Source: Tetmemena sp. SeJ-2015
Taxonomy: Eukaryota > Ciliophora > Spirotrichea > Sporadotrichida > Oxytrichidae
Length of the DNA: 64,000 bases
Direction: 5' to 3'
Assembly (NCBI GenBank): GCA_027382625.1
Contig: JAJKFJ010022705.1
Coordinates: forward strand, 79,918 to 143,917
Shown here in pieces: positions 58,981 through 64,000 of this stretch (position 1 is the first letter of the stretch; every line of letters starts with the position of its first letter). The notes beneath the pieces were generated by a model. The model was not told the origin of the DNA. It ran no database searches and worked only from the letters and a program-made list of their open reading frames with translations. A program made the position numbers and the translations under genes.

Positions 58981-61900
58981 TCACTCTTAAAATATTCTTT
59001 ACTTTTTGTTCTAATATTTTAACTGAGAGTCTAATTTCATTTCCATCTGCTTTTATAATATTTTTCTGATCCTTGTTTTTAACTCTCCTTCTTTAGGATT
59101 AATGCTTTAATCAATAGCTCCAAAAATTATGTCGAAGTCTAATTATTAGACAAATAATTTCTTTGAATATTATTTAATGAAGTTTAGATCTGCTGCATTG
59201 TTTTTTTTAGTTCTTTTTAATTTCTTTTTAGGGCTCTTTTTCTTCTCCTCTTTATCATTAAATATTTTAAATGCATTTGATACTTGCTCATTTTAACTTA
59301 TCGGCTTCTTCAAATTTTTTAATTTAGAATGTAGGCTCCTTCTATTTTTAAATTTCAAAACCTCATCGTCAAAATTTTTAATTTATTCCACTTCAGCCAA
59401 ATCTTACTTATATAATTTTATCATAAAATTAAAAAAAAATCCTAAGATTCTTGTTTTAGTTTCTTAGTGTTCTTTAGACTATATTCTGTAGAATTAGGAT
59501 CTTAAGTCTCTTTTGGGGTAAATTATTACCTATTCTTCCTCTAATTAATAATTGAAAATATATTTTAATTTAAATAAAAATATTTCTTAATATAAAAATT
59601 AAGAGACTTTAATAGGTCCGGAAATAAGAATAATTTTTGAAAATATATAAAGTAATTATGATCATATAGAATAAAATTTATAAAACTAATTCTCAGGTAT
59701 AATAGGACTCATTGTTAAAAATATTTAATACATTTTCAAAGCGATATCTGGAGAATCTTAAGTTAATTTTAGTTATGCTTAAAAAATGCTTATATTATTT
59801 TTAACTTAATATAGTTTACAAGTAGATATCGTTCTTTTTAATAGGCGAACCATCTGAGAAAAATGAGGCGCTCAAATCTTTTTTAAGAGGCGAAAAAGGT
59901 AACAGTACTTTTTAAGAATTCATCATCGAAAGTAGTCTCGTATCGAATCTACTTGAAATTGTTTGCTATTAAAATATACAATTTCTTTAGGTTTGATTCG
60001 TAATCTTCAATGAGAGTGTCAGTTTTCTTGAAGCTGTAAATTTTACTGGCCAATAAATAAATCAATAGGTTGAATTGCTTTGAGTATATTCGCAATTTAA
60101 AATTATTAGTTAGCAAAGTTTATTATTTAATTTTAAAATTATTAAATAGCCTTTAAATAGGTATAAAATTTACTTTAGAAAAAATGAAGCACGTCATCAT
60201 ACTTTCTCATTATCTCTCTCCGTATCTTGAGAATCTAGAAGCCAGTTAAGAAGTCCTCTACTTATCACTTTGGGTAGTGACATTCAACTATATATTGGTA
60301 ATAACGTTCACAACTCGCAGAAATCTTCATTTTAGTCATTGCCAAGTTAAATTATGATAAGCATAATTCTCAATAGAACTTAGTTAAAACGGAGGAACTT
60401 GCCTCAGAAATATGAGAGATCCAAATGTAAGAAGTATTGTAATTTTGATAAGATAATATTGACTATTTTCACAGCAAAGGAAATTTTCCTCTAGCTAAAT
60501 ATCTATTCATTTGAGTGCCAGCAGTCAGATTACTCCAGGTTTGAGAAGAGTGTAGCTCACGCCTTCGAGAAAGAAAGGATCTGAAGGAGGTATAGGTCCT
60601 CTACCAATAATAGAGGTGACTTGCTAATATTTCCCAGCTTGCGGAAATCAAAGATCTTCAACTAATTCAAGGAAGAATATTCGATTCTCGTAATTTTTCC
60701 TGATCTATACCATACTTATTTTAGGAAATTATTTAGAATGGCAAGTAGTTATTTATAGATAATGATCAAAAATAAGCCTAATTTGTTATTTACAAAATAT
60801 TAGGTCATCAGGCTAAAAAAATGACCATGATTATCTTGAAATTATTATTAATTTTTTGTCGTAGTGAATTTAAAGCATTATAAATATTTTTTTATATTTA
60901 AGGGACCCCTAAATTCCTTGAAATTTTTATCAAAGTTAGAAGGACCATATTTGAAATCCATAAAACCAAAAACACGCAATTGTAACCAATTATAAATACG
61001 AGTAGAATATACACGAGAGGTTTTAACTAACTATAAAATTAATTAAGGTTTGGAGAGAGGTATATTATCAGATGTGAAGAAAATGCCTCCATATAAAGTC
61101 GATGCCTAAATTTACTATGATAAAAGAAAATATTACAGCAGCGTAAGTGGCGTGATAGTCTAAGCGATTAAAGCGAGGATCAATATAAGGCTGTAGAGAA
61201 TTCATTAACTGACTCTAAATAAACAAAGGGAATAGCCCCAACACAGCCTTTAATTAATTTTAAGGGAATTAAAAAACTATTAAAGGTATATAGACTCACG
61301 AAATTTTACAGCTTAAGTCGAGGACTAAACATGCAACACTCCCATCACCTACCTCTTTTAGTATTTAGATTGGTTTATTCGAAATTTTCGATAAATAATC
61401 TGTGCCGCAAAAAGGAACGGAGTTTATAGAAAACTAACCGACATCTTCCGCCTATAGCTACAGGCGCTCAGAACTTTTAGGTGATCATCAAGCTACAAAG
61501 TTGTTTAATTAAGCAGAGAATTCCTTCCTTCATACTGAAGCAGGTTAGGAGGGTTAACAGGAGATCACTCACAATTCTTTATCAATCTATTGAGCTGCTA
61601 AAACAACCTTCCCCAGGGATTCAGGCCTAATATAATCCACACCTCTCTTTTAAGAGTACAACCTCCAGCATGCAGATTATTAAACTATAATGCCTCTAGG
61701 GGGATAAAATCAACGGGAAATAACATTTAGTAATAGCCAGCAGATCTTCTTAATCCTTTAAAAGGTGAATTTTGTACCACGTCACTGGAAATAGGTTTTA
61801 TATTTCTAATATAATAATTATCCCAGCCTTTAAAATTTTATTTACTACTGCGAAGTCTTAAGGCATAAAAGTTGCAATAGAAATAAAAATCAGCTTCTTT

Positions 61901-63000
61901 AAAGTTATGATTATGATCTCCCAAAAGTATGCATTATCATTCAACCCCACATAAAATATTCCATACCTAATTAGGAAAATCTAATGTGTAAATTGATCTT
62001 TGGACTTTCTTAGTTTAACAAAAATGAAAGCAGGGTAGATCAAACACCAAAAGCAGATTAACGGCAATCCTACTAGTAAAGAATAAACTAATAAATTTAA
62101 AGCCATCCTCCTGTGATAATTACCCCAACACTATATATCCATGTTGAGTTATTTAATTTCTAATTTATTTAGCATTAGATAGCTGTGACCATCCTCATAA
62201 GAGAAGCATTAGAATAGACTGAACATATTTGTGAGGATAGTAGGAAATAAAAGCTATGCTATAATGAAAAAGATGATTTAGATTTTCAGCTTTAACTCTC
62301 TCGCTTTTAATTAGCTGACTGCAGGTCTCATTACTAACTAGTAAATAAGCGCATGGAATATCCATATCAAGCTGCAAACAGTTCCAAATATGAAGGGCAA
62401 CAATCCAAAAATTAAGATTTTGCTAAATCCACTTAAGTCTCTTGGCAATCCCCCTTCGAGAAGCTTATAAAAATTAGATAAATTAAAGCAGACATTCGAT
62501 TTAAAAGAATAAAAATAATCGAGAGATAGTATGCTTTCTTGAGAAGAGCTAAGAAAGGAAAAATAAGAGATAGTGTCCTAGATCTCTGCTGGCCATTTTA
62601 TTTATTTGAGTTAAAAGTTTTAGCATATCATTAGAACTTGAAAGTATCCAGTTAGAATTCTTAACAGAGTTGTCTAAGGCTTATTTCTTTTTGGATTTCG
62701 AGAGATTATACTATCAGAAATATTAACTTGAAATGATTAAATGTTACATAAGCATTAGACTTGTATAGCCCAAAAGAATCACTGTAATGAGCAAAGACAT
62801 TACAATTTACACTGCAAGTCTATTTTTATAATTTTAAGTGGCTTGCACTTGGCACATTTTCTACCGTCACTGAGTGAGTAAATATAAAATAAATGTCATT
62901 ATTTATAGATTCGCAAACACCGCAAAGTATCCCTGTGCTACCAAGCTTACATTTTGATTCAATACCTCCTCTATATAAAATTATTTAGATATTAATTGAT
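58981..63000 (-). CDS. Paralog of the membrane half of the surface protein (copy O), N-terminus missing
   Basis: Matches 45.3-49.7 kb segment by segment: CKLGSTGILCGVCES, SDGRKCAKCKPLKI, LFHYSIAFISYYPHKYVQSI, NKILKAVLGLFPLFIQSQLM (after a 580-bp IES), YIDPRFNRLDYHATYAA, a 22-nt GT-AG intron, GGIFFTSDNIPLSK, VYILLVFIIGYNCVFLVLWI, FDDEFLKSTVTFFASQKRFE, and C-tail NAFKIFNDKEEKKKSPKKKL ... DIIFGAIDQSINPKEGEL, TGA 58981-58983. No beta-helix part is found between 63.0 and 64.0 kb, so it is either beyond the window, scrambled elsewhere, or lost. The last IES uses pointer ACTTC where copy N uses AAACTTT at the same codon. Confidence 0.64.
61244..61833 (-). other. 580-bp IES in copy O, pointer TTAAAGGCTG
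   Basis: Plus-strand CAGCCTTTAA at 61244-61253 and 61824-61833, absent as an insertion from copy N at 47.87 kb. Removal gives FAVVNKILKAVLGLFPLFIQ in frame. The insert is less AT-rich than other IESs and has an open minus-strand stretch (MLFPVDFIPLEALQFNNLHA, then GGCTLKREVWIILGLNPWGR) of about 60 codons ending in TGA; I recognise no family. Confidence 0.85.
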
Positions 63001-63359
63001 ACCCAAAAATATATTTTGAGAAAGGAGCTTCTTTATTATAACATCCTTCATAAATTTATAGTCTGAGCTAAAATATAATCATTGAAAGTAATTGTTGGCA
63101 ATGAAATATTATTTGGTTGATTTAGGATATTAAATCATTTTTTAATTTTCTACAAAATGAAATAAATTTTTATACAAAAATTAAATTTTTTTTAATTCAA
63201 CCTTGTTTTTATATCTGATTAAGATTTTTCAACTCGCTTTGTTTGCATAAATTTGCTTTTCAAATATGATTTTTTTTAAGTTTTAAGTGCTATTTTTTAA
63301 TGAAAAAATATTCTATGTAAAAATGAATAGCAAAAATCTTACAAACAGCTTTAATAAAT

Positions 63360-64000
63360 CTATAAAATTTTACTTTTTGTAAGAATCAGGGGGGAAAACC
63401 CAAAAAAATACAAAAGAGATTAGGAAAGGTCAAAAAGTCTCCTTAGAATCGCTGGATAGTTCTAGACCTCGCTAGCTGAAAATAATTGGGCCCCCTTTTT
63501 TTTAGAGTGAGATAAAATAATTTAGAGTAGAGTTGGCCCAAAATTATGACTCGCTAGGAAAAAACAGTGAGCTAGCTAAAATAAAGACTCGCTAGGTTTA
63601 AAAATAGAGGGAGTTTGATATTTTAAGAATTTACATTTTTCCCAAAAGAAGTTGGGTCGCTGATCTTAAAGTGCTTGTCTGTGATTTCAAATTTTACAAA
63701 TGTCCAAAGAATTCAAACCTTTGGGTTTTTAGATAATTTTTTAAAATTAGAAAAGCTAAAATCACACTCGCTCGGTTTGGGTTATGACGATTGGCTTTTG
63801 AATAAGACTCGATAGGAGATTTAGAGATAGTTAGATAAATTTAAAAAAGACATTGACAGTGGGAAGGTAAGTGCTGAAATTTTTGAAAATTGCTTTCTTC
63901 TTTTATTTCAAACCCCTGACCTTTTCACAAAGAAACCCAAACCCGATTGTCTGGAGCCAAATTCTTGGGTATGAGACCCCCCAGCTTTTCTGACATCGCT
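63360..64000. repeat. Dispersed ACTCGCTAGG-type motif region
   Basis: Variants of GACTCGCTAGG recur: GAATCGCTGG (63448), ACCTCGCTAGC (63467), GACTCGCTAGG (63549 and 63585), CACTCGCTCGG (63767), GACTCGATAGG (63806), ACATCGCT at the edge. No long frame. The area is intergenic or an IES upstream of copy O. Confidence 0.45.

Noticed and set aside
61290..61820. Organellar rRNA fragment in the 580-bp IES
   Set aside because: Composition is suggestive, but I could not match any conserved rRNA block by eye.
1..64000. Macronuclear Tetrahymena- or Paramecium-type DNA with ordinary introns
   Set aside because: Most interruptions lack GT-AG ends, and their flanking repeats are variable, not the constant TA of Paramecium IESs.
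1..64000. Degenerate pseudogene landscape explaining all frame breaks
   Set aside because: Breaks are consistently bracketed by direct repeats and their removal restores conserved residues, which random decay would not produce.

Overview
The window reads as germline (micronuclear) DNA of a spirotrichous ciliate, most like the stichotrichs (Oxytricha, Stylonychia, Tetmemena). First, genes stay open only if TAA and TAG are read as Gln and TGA as the sole stop; for example a TAG fills the Gln of the GGGxTGQ motif in a ribosomal protein uS9. Second, nearly every recognisable gene is cut by short AT-rich segments bounded by direct repeats of about 2-10 bp. Removing one repeat plus the spacer restores the frame and the family-conserved residues each time. 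These are internal eliminated sequences (IESs) with pointer repeats between macronuclear-destined segments (MDSs). Conventional GT-AG introns of about 22-70 nt also occur. I found no CRISPR array, rRNA, tRNA or transposase gene.

Layout. 1-12.0 kb: two paralogous, minus-strand protein-kinase genes (A and B), each with a divergent upstream gene beginning MNWLYNF. In copy A both genes look scrambled: a kinase C-lobe segment lies on the plus strand, and the second segment of the MNWLYNF gene is inverted. 12.7-21.1 kb: a compact run with the intact MNWLYNF paralog, a nitrobindin-like protein, two Gln-rich proteins, a secreted Thr/Asp-repeat protein, thymidine kinase and a mitochondrial 2Fe-2S ferredoxin. 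22-25.3 kb: a long uS9-type mitochondrial ribosomal protein gene with at least seven IESs. 25.4-31.4 kb: a large coiled-coil gene on the minus strand. 31.7-32.3 kb: a small unknown plus-strand gene. 32.5-34.6 kb: a PrpD-family (2-methylcitrate dehydratase) gene. 34.8-40.4 kb: two low-complexity Gln-rich genes. 41.1-44.0 kb: a secreted protein gene whose large IES carries a SINE-like repeat. 45.3-58.4 kb: a 13-kb locus for a beta-helix plus multi-transmembrane surface protein. 59.0-63.0 kb: a paralog of its C-terminal half, with a 580-bp IES. The last 0.6 kb carries a dispersed ACTCGCTAGG motif.

The genes do not form operons. In a macronucleus each would probably become its own small chromosome. 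The shared biology is the rearrangement code: paralogs keep MDS positions while IES sequence, length and pointers diverge. A repeat family (called R1 here) sits in IESs or between genes, and one gene pair contrasts a linear and an inverted arrangement.

Limits: splice and IES boundaries were worked out by hand; gene ends without a recognised family are provisional; telomere-addition sites cannot be seen; scrambling is inferred from reading frames and short pointers without the macronuclear sequence.
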